Below, piece by piece: positions 8,343-15,421 of a DNA stretch of 25,652 nt. Position numbers and translations under genes: made by a program. Source of the stretch: Pseudomonadota bacterium (GTDB lineage Bacteria > Pseudomonadota > Gammaproteobacteria > Burkholderiales > Burkholderiaceae_D); the NCBI GenBank assembly GCA_023389425.1, contig JAEWEK010000297.1:1-25652 (forward strand). The letters are read 5' to 3'. Positions within the stretch are counted from its first letter, which is position 1, and each line of letters begins with the position of its first letter. Below the pieces are notes generated by a model. That model had not been told where the DNA came from. It did no database searches and saw nothing but the letters and a program-made list of their open reading frames with translations.

Positions 8343-8732
8343 TCAGTCAGCCTTGTTGCGCATCCAGTCGGCGGTGTTGTAGAACGATTGCATCAGGCGC
8401 AGCTGCAGGTCGTCGTCGATGCCGACGTCATGCATCGCCATCGCCATGCAGCGCAGCCATTGGTCGCGTTCGCCGGTGCCGATCCCGAACGGCAGATGGC
8501 GCGCGCGCAGCATCGGGTGGCCGAATTTGTCGATGAAGAGATTGGGGCCGCCCAGCCAGCCGGACAGGAACATGAACAGCTTCTCGCGCGAGCTGTCGTT
8601 GGGCTTCGGATGCATGGCATGGATGCCGGCGAATTCCGGCTCCAGTTCCATCAGGTCGTAAAAGCGGTCGACCAGTTCACGCAGGCGGCTTTCGCCGCCG
8701 ATCATTTCGTAGGGAGTAGGCGTATCTGACAT
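8343..8732 (-). CDS. Group II truncated haemoglobin
   Basis: This is a 129-aa globin of the truncated (2-on-2) class, which binds O2, NO or similar ligands at haem and is usually linked to NO or redox stress. Visible marks are FYDLM (Phe24-Tyr25, the B9/B10 positions), the RARHLPF segment with His79 as the proximal haem ligand, and Trp92 in RDQWLRCM, the G8 tryptophan typical of group II. I start it at ATG 8732 (MSDTPTPYEMIGG); the frame runs on to 8861, but that part is translated repeat. No ribosome-binding site is obvious and a TATCAT hexamer lies a few bases upstream, so a very short or absent leader is possible. It precedes rmuC directly. Confidence 0.92.
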   Translation of the reverse strand: MSDTPTPYEMIGGESRLRELVDRFYDLMELEPEFAGIHAMHPKPNDSSREKLFMFLSGWLGGPNLFIDKFGHPMLRARHLPFGIGTGERDQWLRCMAMAMHDVGIDDDLQLRLMQSFYNTADWMRNKAD

Positions 8733-8793
8733 GCCGCCATGATAGCGCACGGCGGATGTGCTGTGGATGGGCAGGTGCACGACACAAAACAGC

Positions 8794-8826
8794 ACGTCGT
8801 TCCGGCGCAGGCCGGAACCCCATGTT
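8794..8826 (+). repeat. REP-like element, forward copy
   Basis: It reads acgtcgttccggcgcaggcc then ggaaccccat. It has a stem made by ttccggc and gccggaa, with the aacccca tail sub-type also seen at 3226 and 8966. Confidence 0.75.
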
Positions 8827-8866
8827 GGCAAGCGAGTCGCAACATTCGAACGAAGTGGCACGCTGA

Positions 8867-8901
8867 CGAAATGGGGTCCCCGCCTTCGCGGGGACGACGG
8901 T
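8867..8901 (-). repeat. REP-like element, reverse copy
   Basis: It reads cgaaatggggtccccgcctt then cgcggggacgacggt on the + strand, the reverse complement of the consensus. It pairs head-to-head with the copy at 8794. Confidence 0.75.
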
Positions 8902-8970
8902 AATTATCAGTACGCGAATGTATAGACACGCGGGGACGACGGTCATTATTAGTACGCGAATGCATACGTC
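8887..8970 (+). repeat. 42-bp tandem duplication overlapping REP elements
   Basis: Two units with a period of 42 bp (8887-8928 and 8929-8970) share cgcggggacgacggt, then attat, agtacgcgaatg and ata, with only a few changes. The duplication has copied half of a reverse REP plus its flank, which points to slippage or unequal exchange. Confidence 0.75.
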
Positions 8971-9000
8971 GTTCCCGCGCAGGCGGGAACCCCATTTTCG
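8966..9000 (+). repeat. REP-like element, forward copy
   Basis: It reads acgtcgttcccgcgcaggcg then ggaaccccattttcg. This is the copy most similar to the one embedded in mobA-moeA. Confidence 0.8.
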
Positions 9001-9047
9001 CATGCGGCCAACTAGAGCAAGCGTTAATGGCCTGCTTCGCAGCCGAA

Positions 9048-11579
9048 TCAAGCCTCCCGCAGCGTCTGCAACGGCGGCTGGCGCAGCACATTGCGCAGTC
9101 CCAGCCAGCCGCCAATCAGCGCGCAGATCGCGCCCGCCACAAGTCCGGCCGCCCACACGCCCGGTTCGAACGACCACGGGAACTTGAACTGGTACTTGGC
9201 CAGCGCCCAGCCCAAGGCCGCCGCGCCCGATGCCGCCAGCAACCCGGACAAGGCACCAACGAGCAGGAACTCGATCCGCTGCGCCTGCGCCAGCTGGCCA
9301 CGCGTGGCGCCGAGCGCGCGCAGCAGCCCGGCTTCGCGCGTGCGCTCGGCCTGCGATCCCATCAGCGCCGCATACAGCACCAGCACGCCCGACGCCAGCG
9401 TGAACAGGAACAGGAACTCGACCGCCGTGACAACCTGGTCCAGCACTTCCTGCAGCTGGCGGATGATGCCGGAGACGTCGACCACCGTCAGGTTCGGATA
9501 GGCCCGCGTGAGCGAATTGGCAAGCGCCGCGCCGCGCTGCGGCAAATGGAACGCGGTCATGAAGGTCTGCGGCGCGTTCTGCATCGCGCTCGGGTTGATG
9601 ATGACGAAGAAGTTGGCGCGCATCGAGCCCCACTCAAGCTTGCGCAGGCTGGTGATCTTCGCGTCCACCACCTGCCCCGCCATATCGAAGCGCATCACGT
9701 CGCCGAGCTTCAGGTGCAGCGTGCGCGCGATGCCCTGTTCCACCGACGCTTCCGACACGCCCGGCCCGTCGGTGAACCACGCGCCCGCGACGATCTCGTT
9801 CTGCTGCGGGATCCGGGTCATCGTCGACAGGTTGAACTCGCGGTCGGCCAGCCGCCGCGCGTCCTCGTTCGGATAGGTCTGCGGCGTGACCGTCTTGCCG
9901 TTCACCGCGACCAGCCGGCCGCGGATCATCGGGTACAGCACCGGCGACGGCACACCGGCCGCTGCGATGCGGTGCGCCACGTCGTCCTTCTGGTCCGGCA
10001 TGATGTTGATGATGAAGCGGTTCGGGGCGTCCGCCGGCGTCGCCAGCCGCCATGCCTGCATCAGGTCGCCGCGCACCACGGTCAGGAGCAGCAGCGCCAT
10101 CAGGCCCAGCGCCAGCGACACGATCTGCACCACGGTCGCGCCGGGGCGCCGCTGCAGCGAGGTGATCGCGAAGCGCCACCCCTGCCCGCTGGAGATGCCG
10201 CGCAATTGGCGCAGCAGGTACAGCGCCAGCCAGCCGACGAGGGCGAATACGCCGAAGCCGCCGAGGAAACCGCCGGCGGTGATCAGCGCCAGCTTGGGAT
10301 CGCCGACCTGCCACAGCAGCAGCGCGAGGAAGGCGGCGATGCCGATGCCGTAGGTGGCAAGCGCCATGGGCTGCGGCGCGGATTGTTCACGGCGGATCAC
10401 GCGGTTGTGCGGCACGTTGCGCAGCTGGAGCACTGGCGGCAGTGCGAAGCCGACCAGCAGCAGCAATCCGGTGGCGATCCCCTGCAGCGCCGGCAGCGGC
10501 GAGACCGGCGGCAGGTCGGTGGTCACCAGTCGCCCCACCAGTTCGAGCAGCACGTAGTGCGCGCCGAAACCGACCAGCACGCCCAGCACGCTGCCCGCCA
10601 GCCCGACCAGCGCGAATTCGATCAGGTACATCAGGCCGACCTGGTTCTGCGTCATGCCCAGGCAGCGCAGCATGGCGCAGGCGTCGATATGGCGCTGCAT
10701 GAAGCGGCGCGCCGCCATCGCCACGGCCACCGCCGCGAGCATCGCCGACAGCAGCGCCACCAGGGACAGGAAGCGGTCGGCGCGGTCCAGCGTCGAGCGC
10801 ATTTCGGGCCGGCCATTCTCCAGCGATTCGATGCGCACGCCCTTCACGTGTTCGCCCTCGATCTGCGCGCGCAGCCAGCGTTCGTAATCGTCGACGCGCG
10901 CGAGCTCGTTGTTCGACGGCGCCGCGACCTGCATGCGGTAGGTGACGCGCGCGAAGTTGTCGACCAGGTGCGTGGCCGGCAGGTCATCCAGCGCCAGCAT
11001 GACGCGCGGAGCGAAATTGGCGAAGGCCGCGCCGCGATCGGGTTCGCTGGCGATCAGCTGCGCGATCGTGAAGCGCTTGTCGCCGAGCTGGATGCTGTCG
11101 CCGACGCCGGCCTTGAGGCTGACCAGCAGGTTGGCGTCGACCCACACCGTGCCGGACGCGGGGATCGCCGTGGTCTTGGCGCCGAGCGCGGAGCTGGCGT
11201 CGTCGGGATTGGTCGAGATGCGCATCTGGCCGCGCAGCGGATAGCCCTTCGACACGGCCTTCACCGATGCCAGTTGCGCGACCGAGTCTTCGCCGGCGCC
11301 GGCTTGCGCCATGCTGGGGAAGGTGACGGTGTCGGCCAGCAGCAAGCCGCGGCGCTCGGCTTCGCGGCGCCAGTCGGCGCGGATCGGCTGGTCGGCGTTG
11401 ACCAGCAGGTCGGCGCCGATGAGCTGGTGCGCATCGCGGTTGAGCGCCGTGCGCATGCGGTCGACGAAGAAGCCGACGGCCGACAGCGCGGAGACGGCAA
11501 CCACCAGCGCAACCAGCAGGAAGCGCAGCTCGCCGGCACGCCAGTCGCGCAGGGTCATTCGGAGGGCTTGGGTGAACAT
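9048..11579 (-). CDS. FtsX-like ABC transporter permease (YbbP-like)
   Basis: This is an 843-aa membrane protein. It has a first membrane segment at about 20-40, a large periplasmic MacB-like domain, three spans at about 270-380 (FtsX domain 1), more spans at about 410-500, a second periplasmic part, and a C-terminal FtsX domain with the coupling motif QAERTREAGLLRALGATRGQL. Length and layout match YbbP, the permease partner of ATPase YbbA; such type VII systems move mechanical force or lipids across the envelope rather than pump solutes through a channel. No ATPase gene or tesA is next to it here, which is unusual because ybbA normally adjoins. AGGAAAG lies 11 bases before the start; Met8 (11558) is a less likely alternative start. 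Confidence 0.88.
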   Translation of the reverse strand: MFTQALRMTLRDWRAGELRFLLVALVVAVSALSAVGFFVDRMRTALNRDAHQLIGADLLVNADQPIRADWRREAERRGLLLADTVTFPSMAQAGAGEDSVAQLASVKAVSKGYPLRGQMRISTNPDDASSALGAKTTAIPASGTVWVDANLLVSLKAGVGDSIQLGDKRFTIAQLIASEPDRGAAFANFAPRVMLALDDLPATHLVDNFARVTYRMQVAAPSNNELARVDDYERWLRAQIEGEHVKGVRIESLENGRPEMRSTLDRADRFLSLVALLSAMLAAVAVAMAARRFMQRHIDACAMLRCLGMTQNQVGLMYLIEFALVGLAGSVLGVLVGFGAHYVLLELVGRLVTTDLPPVSPLPALQGIATGLLLLVGFALPPVLQLRNVPHNRVIRREQSAPQPMALATYGIGIAAFLALLLWQVGDPKLALITAGGFLGGFGVFALVGWLALYLLRQLRGISSGQGWRFAITSLQRRPGATVVQIVSLALGLMALLLLTVVRGDLMQAWRLATPADAPNRFIINIMPDQKDDVAHRIAAAGVPSPVLYPMIRGRLVAVNGKTVTPQTYPNEDARRLADREFNLSTMTRIPQQNEIVAGAWFTDGPGVSEASVEQGIARTLHLKLGDVMRFDMAGQVVDAKITSLRKLEWGSMRANFFVIINPSAMQNAPQTFMTAFHLPQRGAALANSLTRAYPNLTVVDVSGIIRQLQEVLDQVVTAVEFLFLFTLASGVLVLYAALMGSQAERTREAGLLRALGATRGQLAQAQRIEFLLVGALSGLLAASGAAALGWALAKYQFKFPWSFEPGVWAAGLVAGAICALIGGWLGLRNVLRQPPLQTLREA

Positions 11580-11611
11580 TGGGCCGGTTACTTTCCTAAG
11601 TTAGCTCTCGT

Positions 11612-11645
11612 CCGTCGTTCCCGCGCAGGCGGGAATCCATGCTGA
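11612..11645 (+). repeat. REP-like element, left arm of inverted pair
   Basis: The 34-bp arm begins ccgtcgttcccgcgcaggcg and ends in the atccatgctga tail. It matches the reverse complement of 11683-11716 with about three mismatches. Confidence 0.85.
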
Positions 11646-11682
11646 GCCAGCGTCCAGTTGGCCAAGCCGCGTGGCCGCGAAG

Positions 11683-11716
11683 TCAGCATGGGTCCCCGCC
11701 TGCGCGGGGACGACGG
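11683..11716 (-). repeat. REP-like element, right arm of inverted pair
   Basis: The 34-bp arm starts tcagcatgggtccccgcctg and ends ggggacgacgg. With 11612-11645 it could form a long hairpin with a 37-base loop. It ends 4 bp from the stop codon of the deaminase gene, so it may end or protect that transcript. Confidence 0.85.
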
Positions 11717-11720
11717 TGTT

Positions 11721-12731
11721 TCAGGTTTGCTCGGCAAAAAACGCTTCGACTTCGGCCAGGTACTTGCGCTTTTCTTCCGGATCCAGGAACGACGCTGAAA
11801 AGCTGTTGCGCGCCAGCGTCTTCGCGTGTTCCACATCGAGGCCGAGCTCGTCGAACACGGCGACGTAGTTATCGTTGACGTAGCCACCGAAGTAGGCCGG
11901 ATCATCCGAGTTCACCGTCGCCACCAGCCCCGCGTCGAGCAGGTCGCGCAGATTGTGCTGTTCCATCACGTCGAACACGCGCAGCTTGATGTTCGACAGC
12001 GGACACACCGTCAGCGGAATCTGCTCGCTCACCAGCCGGTCCACCAGCAACTGATCTTCCAGGCAGCGCACGCCATGGTCGATGCGCTCCACATTCAGCA
12101 CGTCCAGCGCATTGCGGATGTAGGATGGCGGCCCCTCCTCGCCCGCGTGCGCGACCAGGTGCAGGCCCAGCTCGCGCGCCCGGTCGAACACGCGCGCGAA
12201 TTTTTCCGGCGGATGCCCCACCTCCGACGAATCCAGGCCGACACCGATGAACTTGTCCCGATACGGCGCCGCATCTTCCAGCGTGGCAATCGCTTCCTCT
12301 TCAGACAGATGGCGCAGGAAGCACAGAATGAGGCGCGCGCTGACCGGCCCGTCCTGGCAGGCGCGCCAGATGCCCTTGATCACCGTCTCCATCGGCACCC
12401 CGCGTGCGGTGTGCGTCTGCGGGTCGAAGAAGATCTCGGCGTGGCGCACATGGTCGGCATGCGCGCGCGCCAGATAGGCGGCGGTCATGTCATAGAAATC
12501 CTGCTCGGTCAGCAATACGCTGGCGCCCGCGTAATAAATGTCGAGAAAGGATTGCAAATCAGTAAACGCGTACGCAGCGCGCAACGCTTCAACCGAGGAA
12601 TAAGGCAGCGAAACACCATTCCTTTGCGCGAGCGCAAAAATCAATTCCGGTTCGAGCGAGCCCTCGATATGAATGTGCAATTCGGCCTTTGGCATGCGGA
12701 CAACAATGTTGCGCAGCGGATCAGTCAGCAT
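11721..12731 (-). CDS. add: Adenosine/adenine deaminase family, probably adenine deaminase
   Basis: This 336-aa metal-dependent amidohydrolase of purine salvage has a zinc site: His19 and His21 (HIHIEGSLEPEL), His195 with Glu198 (AHAGEEGPPSYI), His219 (IDHG) and Asp276/Asp277 (NSDDPAYFGGY). The GEEGPP and SDDPAYFGGYV signatures, with the short length, recall the bacterial adenine deaminase subgroup exemplified by Pseudomonas PA0148 and yeast Aah1, so adenine to hypoxanthine is more likely than adenosine to inosine. That is judged from memory of those sequences. ATG 12731 has AGGAGA 7 bases upstream; the frame continues to 12851 without support. The downstream end abuts a REP pair. Confidence 0.92.
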   Translation of the reverse strand: MLTDPLRNIVVRMPKAELHIHIEGSLEPELIFALAQRNGVSLPYSSVEALRAAYAFTDLQSFLDIYYAGASVLLTEQDFYDMTAAYLARAHADHVRHAEIFFDPQTHTARGVPMETVIKGIWRACQDGPVSARLILCFLRHLSEEEAIATLEDAAPYRDKFIGVGLDSSEVGHPPEKFARVFDRARELGLHLVAHAGEEGPPSYIRNALDVLNVERIDHGVRCLEDQLLVDRLVSEQIPLTVCPLSNIKLRVFDVMEQHNLRDLLDAGLVATVNSDDPAYFGGYVNDNYVAVFDELGLDVEHAKTLARNSFSASFLDPEEKRKYLAEVEAFFAEQT

Positions 12732-13307
12732 CAATTTTCTCCTGCAATGAGCGCCCTGGTAGGACCACGCCCACAAGTGTATCGCATGGGCACCGACGCT
12801 TGCGTCCCCTCTGAAAGGCCGGGCAGATTGCCTGCAGTATGCGTGCGCCACAGCTTGGCCATATCGTGCAGTATGAACTTACCATTTGTGAAAGTAGATT
12901 GTGAAATGCGCCACCCGAAATCGCTTTTAAGCGGCCTCAAAAAGGCTTCGAAAAAGCGAATAAAAAACCATTTCGCGCATGCTCCAAATTGGTGCTTTTT
13001 ATTTATAAATCAATTTGTTACAACTGCTACTTTGGCTCACACGATACTGCTTTGACTTCCGGAATTATTAGGCATATAGTGAATTTCATAAACATCATAA
13101 GATGCTTCCACACGATGCGGGGGGCCTGGCGCAAGCCGGGGACAACAACAAGAAATTCGCTCGCCGCCGCCATGGTCCTTACCCAGACACCTGTGCGGCA
13201 GCGACCAAAAATAATAAAGGAGTACGCCAAAAATCCGGGGCCTTGGCTTTGCATCGCAGCAATGCCATGACAGTGATCGTTGTTAAGTACATTAAAGGAC
13301 ATTCAAA
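12732..13307. other. Divergent intergenic region between add and prkA
   Basis: This 576-bp region has AT-rich parts and no convincing gene. On the add side is a perfect palindrome, gacgcttgcgtc (12795-12806). At 12922-12945 are two small adjoining palindromes, cgcttttaagcg and gcctcaaaaaggc. The prkA side holds a sigma-54-like site at 13238-13253. A 69-codon frame from 13102 runs into prkA but has no codon bias or homology signal I recognise. Confidence 0.6.
13238..13253 (+). promoter_or_regulatory. Sigma-54-like (-24/-12) promoter candidate for prkA
   Basis: The sequence gggccttggctttgca has the required GG and GC separated by exactly 10 bases, with GGC at -24 and TTTGCA at -12. A start about 12 bases later would leave a leader of roughly 45 bases before prkA. 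The central bases differ from the TGGCACG consensus. Activation by an enhancer-binding protein is expected if it is real. Confidence 0.4.
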
Positions 13308-15230
13308 ATGACCATTTTTGACAACTACGCCGCCCGCTATGAGCGTACCAAGGAAGAGGAATATTCACTGTCGGAGTTTCTCCAGCTCTGCAAGAAAAAT
13401 CCCCTGACCTACGCCAGCGCCCCGGAACGCATGCTGGCAGCGATCGGCGAGCCGACCCTGGTCGACACCCGCCTCGACCCACGCCTGTCGCGCATCTTCG
13501 CCAACAAGGTCATCAAGGTCTATCCCGCCTTCAAGGAGTTCTACGGGATGGAGGAAGTGATCGAGCAGGTCGTTTCCTACTTCCGCCACGCCGCCCAGGG
13601 CCTGGAAGAGCGCAAGCAGATCCTTTACCTGCTGGGCCCGGTCGGCGGCGGCAAATCGTCGATCGCCGAAAAGCTCAAGCAGCTGATGGAACTGGTGCCC
13701 TTCTATTGCCTGAAAGGCTCGCCGGTGAACGAATCGCCGCTCGGCCTGTTCAACGAGGACGAAGACGGCACCATCCTCGAGGAAGACTACGGCATCCCGC
13801 GGCGCTACCTGCGCACCATCCCGAGCCCGTGGGCGGTCAAGCGCCTGCACGAGTTCAATGGCGACATCAATCAGTTCCGCGTGGTCAAGCGCTACCCGTC
13901 GATCCTCAAGCAGATCGCGATCTCCAAGACCGAGCCGGGCGACGAGAACAACCAGGACATTTCCTCGCTGGTCGGCAAGGTCGACATCCGCAAGCTCGAG
14001 GAATACCCGCAGGACGATCCGGACGCCTACAGCTATTCCGGCGGCCTGTGCCTGGCCAACCAGGGCCTGATGGAATTCGTCGAGATGTTCAAGGCGCCCA
14101 TCAAGGTGCTGCACCCGCTGCTGACGGCCACGCAGGAAAGCAACTACAAGGGCACCGAAGGCTTCGGCGCGATTCCCTTCGAAGGCATCGTCCTCGCGCA
14201 CTCCAACGAGTCCGAGTGGAAAACCTTCCGCAACAACCGCAACAACGAGGCTTTCCTCGACCGCATTTATATCGTCAAGGTGCCCTACTGCCTGCGCGTG
14301 TCCGACGAGATCAAGATTTACGACAAGCTGCTGCGCAACTCCTCGCTCGAGCGGGCGCCCTGCGCCCCGGGCACGCTGCGCATGATGTCGCAGTTCGCCA
14401 TCCTGTCGCGCCTGAAGGACCCGGAAAACTCCAGCATCTTCTCCAAGATGCTGGTGTACGACGGCGAAAACCTCAAGGACACCGATCCCAAGGCCAAGTC
14501 GATGCACGAGTACGTCGACTACGCCGGCGTGGACGAGGGCATGAACGGCCTGTCGACGCGCTTCGCGTTCAAGATCCTGTCGAAAGTCTTCAACTTCGAC
14601 AGCACCGAGGTCGCGGCCAATCCGGTGCACCTGCTGTACGTGCTCGAACAACAGATCGAGCGCGAGCAGTTCCCGCCCGAGGTCGAGCAGCGCTACCTGT
14701 CCTACATCAAGGAACACCTGGCGCAGCGCTACGTGGACTTCATCGGCAAGGAGATCCAGACGGCCTACCTGGAAAGCTATTCCGAGTACGGCCAGAACAT
14801 CTTCGACCGCTACGTGACCTTTGCCGACTTCTGGATCCAGGACCAGGAATTCCGCGATCCGGACACCGGCGAATCGTTCGACCGCGAACAGCTCAATTCG
14901 GAGCTGGAAAAGATCGAGAAGCCGGCCGGCATCTCGAACCCGAAGGATTTCCGCAACGAGATCGTCAACTTCTGCCTGCGCGCGCGGGCCACGAACAACG
15001 GCAAGAACCCTGCGTGGACGAGCTACGAAAAGTTCCGCACGGTGATCGAGAAGAAAATGTTCTCGAATACCGAGGAGCTGCTGCCGGTGATTTCGTTCAA
15101 CGCCAAGGCCAGCGCCGAAGACGCCAACAAGCACGCCGACTTCGTCGCGCGCATGGTCGAGAAAGGCTATACCGCCAAGCAGGTCAGGCTCCTGTGCGAA
15201 TGGTACCTGCGTGTGAGGAAATCCTCCTGA
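13308..15230 (+). CDS. prkA: PrkA-family serine protein kinase / AAA protein (YeaG-like)
   Basis: This is a 640-aa cytosolic protein, the standard PrkA/YeaG length. An AAA-type ATPase domain occupies the N-terminal half, with Walker A GPVGGGKS at 110-117; the C-terminal part is the PrkA kinase-like domain. The opening MTIFDNYAARYERTKEEEYS is typical of the family. E. coli YeaG is a stress and nitrogen-starvation protein kinase; the Bacillus homologue has also been described as an AAA protease-like enzyme, so the exact activity is disputed. AAAGGA lies 8 bases before ATG 13308. It is followed by yeaH and spoVR, the same triad found across proteobacteria. Confidence 0.96.
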   Translation: MTIFDNYAARYERTKEEEYSLSEFLQLCKKNPLTYASAPERMLAAIGEPTLVDTRLDPRLSRIFANKVIKVYPAFKEFYGMEEVIEQVVSYFRHAAQGLEERKQILYLLGPVGGGKSSIAEKLKQLMELVPFYCLKGSPVNESPLGLFNEDEDGTILEEDYGIPRRYLRTIPSPWAVKRLHEFNGDINQFRVVKRYPSILKQIAISKTEPGDENNQDISSLVGKVDIRKLEEYPQDDPDAYSYSGGLCLANQGLMEFVEMFKAPIKVLHPLLTATQESNYKGTEGFGAIPFEGIVLAHSNESEWKTFRNNRNNEAFLDRIYIVKVPYCLRVSDEIKIYDKLLRNSSLERAPCAPGTLRMMSQFAILSRLKDPENSSIFSKMLVYDGENLKDTDPKAKSMHEYVDYAGVDEGMNGLSTRFAFKILSKVFNFDSTEVAANPVHLLYVLEQQIEREQFPPEVEQRYLSYIKEHLAQRYVDFIGKEIQTAYLESYSEYGQNIFDRYVTFADFWIQDQEFRDPDTGESFDREQLNSELEKIEKPAGISNPKDFRNEIVNFCLRARATNNGKNPAWTSYEKFRTVIEKKMFSNTEELLPVISFNAKASAEDANKHADFVARMVEKGYTAKQVRLLCEWYLRVRKSS

Positions 15231-15244
15231 CACGAACGTTGGGG

Positions 15245-15260
15245 TGGGCGCTCACGCCCA
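15245..15260 (+). repeat. Small hairpin in the prkA-yeaH gap
   Basis: tgggcg-ctca-cgccca forms a 6-bp stem within a ggtgggcg context like that of the next hairpin at 15310. Both may belong to one repeat family of the gggtgg... type. It could also mark a processing site between prkA and yeaH. Confidence 0.4.
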
Positions 15261-15309
15261 GGCGGCAGGGCGTGCATCCATGCCCGCCGCGCGTCGCCTC
15301 GGTTGGTAG

Positions 15310-15329
15310 GGTGGACTCTTGAGTCCACC
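15310..15329 (+). repeat. Palindromic repeat (ggtggactc-tt-gagtccacc)
   Basis: Nine base pairs match perfectly around TT, preceded by ttggtag. It resembles a common betaproteobacterial intergenic repeat. There is no T-tract after it, so it is unlikely to be a full terminator, but it may reduce or stabilise transcript passing from prkA into yeaH. Confidence 0.6.
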
Positions 15330-15421
15330 GCGCGCCACCCGTGCGCCAGCACATAAACACGCAGAGTATTAAGATAAGGGGACCGGATCTTCCGGCCCGC
15401 CGCGAGAATCAGGAGGCAGTT

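Larger units (their letters stand above)
8733..9047. other. Gene-free region filled with REP-like repeats
   Basis: This 315-bp stretch lies between ybbP (stop at 9048) and the globin gene (start at 8732). It holds one forward repeat (8794-8826), a reverse repeat (8867-8901), a 42-bp tandem duplication (8887-8970) and another forward repeat (8966-9000). No supported coding sequence was seen. Frames crossing it read the repeat as VVPAKAG-type peptides. Confidence 0.8.

Noticed and set aside
6778..8382. A 534-codon + strand frame opposite rmuC
   Set aside because: It starts inside hipA in another frame and mirrors the rmuC codons; no motif.
8733..9047. CRISPR array suggested by the repeated palindromes
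   Set aside because: Repeats vary in spacing and orientation, occur in many intergenic places, and no cas gene is present; they fit REP-type elements.
9027..11645. An 872-codon + strand frame opposite the FtsX-like permease
   Set aside because: Composition is dominated by Arg, His, Gln and Ala without hydrophobic segments or motifs; the - strand frame has clear membrane spans and FtsX motifs.
12795..12806. PurR operator upstream of the deaminase gene
   Set aside because: The palindrome shares acgcaa-cg with the E. coli PurR box on the - strand, but the other half does not match, and a PurR system is not expected in this lineage.
13102..13311. A small gene of 69 codons upstream of prkA
   Set aside because: No ribosome-binding site or recognised motif, and it spans the sigma-54-like site and the prkA start.
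13365..15233. A 622-codon - strand frame opposite prkA
   Set aside because: Antisense shadow; prkA on the + strand is a strong family match.
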